The translations under genes and the position numbers were made by a program. From Thiopontia sp013349825 (lineage in GTDB: Bacteria > Pseudomonadota > Gammaproteobacteria > GCF-002020875): a DNA stretch of 64,000 nucleotides. The stretch spans positions 9,011-73,010 of the forward strand of contig CAXCCG010000002.1 of the NCBI GenBank assembly GCA_963981015.1, in the 5' to 3' direction. Shown one piece after another: positions 63,580 to 64,000 of this stretch. Position 1 is the stretch's first letter; each line of letters opens with the position of its first letter. A model generated the notes under the pieces. That model saw only the letters and a program-made list of their open reading frames with translations. It made no database searches and was not told the origin of the DNA.

Positions 63580-64000
63580 CTACGCAAACATCTGCAGCAT
63601 CTGCTCAGGCAGCTGGTTGGCCTGCGCCATCATTGCAGTTGTAACCTGTTTCATAATGCCTGCTCGTGCAAGTTGGGCAGACTCAGCCGCGAAGTCTGCA
63701 TCCTCAATACGTGAGCGTACATCGCTACTATCTACACGGGCCGTTTCAAGATAACTGGCAACAGATACCAATCTATTCTGTACAGCACCAAAGTGGGCAC
63801 GACGCTGATCCACTGACTGCAGTGCCGTATCAATCTTTGTCAGCATCTCTTCTCCCAGTTGCTGGGTATTGATCATCTCACTGATTTGCAGAATTGAACC
63901 TAATGAATCTGCTGGGTCATCCATGTCGTAATGGTTTAAGGAAACTTTGCTGGTGTCATGTACGACCAGACCTAAAGATGCGATCCCTCCTCGAGTACCT
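63580..64000 (-). CDS. Flagellin, C-terminal part (5' end outside window)
   Basis: 139 residues visible; the frame is open to the window edge. The end has the D0/D1 helices of flagellin: IDTALQSVDQRRAHFGAVQNRL, RSRIEDADFAAESAQLARAGI and the terminal QVTTAMMAQANQLPEQMLQMF. Flagellin is exported through the flagellar type III system and builds the filament. The upstream part outside the window should hold the variable domain and N-terminus. flgM follows after 12 bases. Confidence 0.93.
   Translation of the reverse strand, partial: GTRGGIASLGLVVHDTSKVSLNHYDMDDPADSLGSILQISEMINTQQLGEEMLTKIDTALQSVDQRRAHFGAVQNRLVSVASYLETARVDSSDVRSRIEDADFAAESAQLARAGIMKQVTTAMMAQANQLPEQMLQMFA

Noticed and set aside
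1..64000. CRISPR arrays, tRNA genes, prophage or insertion sequences
   Set aside because: No regular repeat-spacer pattern, no cloverleaf with a CCA-type acceptor, and no transposase, integrase or phage protein was seen.

Overview
The window is chromosomal DNA of a gammaproteobacterium, probably one outside the Enterobacterales. The evidence is the gene order: leuS-lptE-holA, nadD-rsfS-rlmH-maf-rng-yhdP-tldD/tldE, rsmI-rnpB followed by the division and cell wall (dcw) cluster, yraN-dolP, and sspB-sspA-petC-petB-petA. The genus cannot be fixed from the sequence alone. Almost all genes are read on the minus strand. I see no tRNA, rRNA, insertion sequence, prophage or CRISPR array.

Layout. Positions 1-10400 hold a partial nitronate monooxygenase-like gene, ileS-lspA, ribF and murJ, the divergent rpsT with a clear terminator, and the overlapping tldD-pmbA pair. 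Positions 10500-23500 are a housekeeping stretch for RNA maturation, ribosome silencing, NAD and proline synthesis, DNA polymerase delta subunit, LPS export and LeuRS. Positions 23670-26550 hold a zinc-ribbon protein and a soluble two-component pair. Positions 26660-44520 are a complete dcw cluster except for its order: ftsZ is not after ftsA but at the head, directly in front of mraZ, behind a promoter with five 10-bp-phased MraZ-type boxes. Positions 44890-48650 carry rnpB, rsmI, yraN, dolP and a FAD-linked oxidase. Positions 48680-52470 carry sspB-sspA and the cytochrome bc1 genes. Positions 52610-55320 hold an amidotransferase resembling the N-acetylglutaminylglutamine amide enzyme and a SPOR-domain protein.

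The right end (55490-64000) is the accessory part and deals with the cell surface. A type I secretion ATPase converges on a tight six-gene minus-strand run: a cysteine-rich lipoprotein, two FlgO-domain proteins, a small trimeric autotransporter split by one extra G, a small basic protein, and a TolC-like channel with a long basic tail. Upstream of that run lie flgM and the 3' end of a flagellin gene. The run starts behind a possible sigma-54 site. My best candidate for an undescribed system is this FlgO/trimeric-adhesin/TolC locus beside the flagellin. The most solid unusual observation is the relocation of ftsZ into the MraZ-controlled position.
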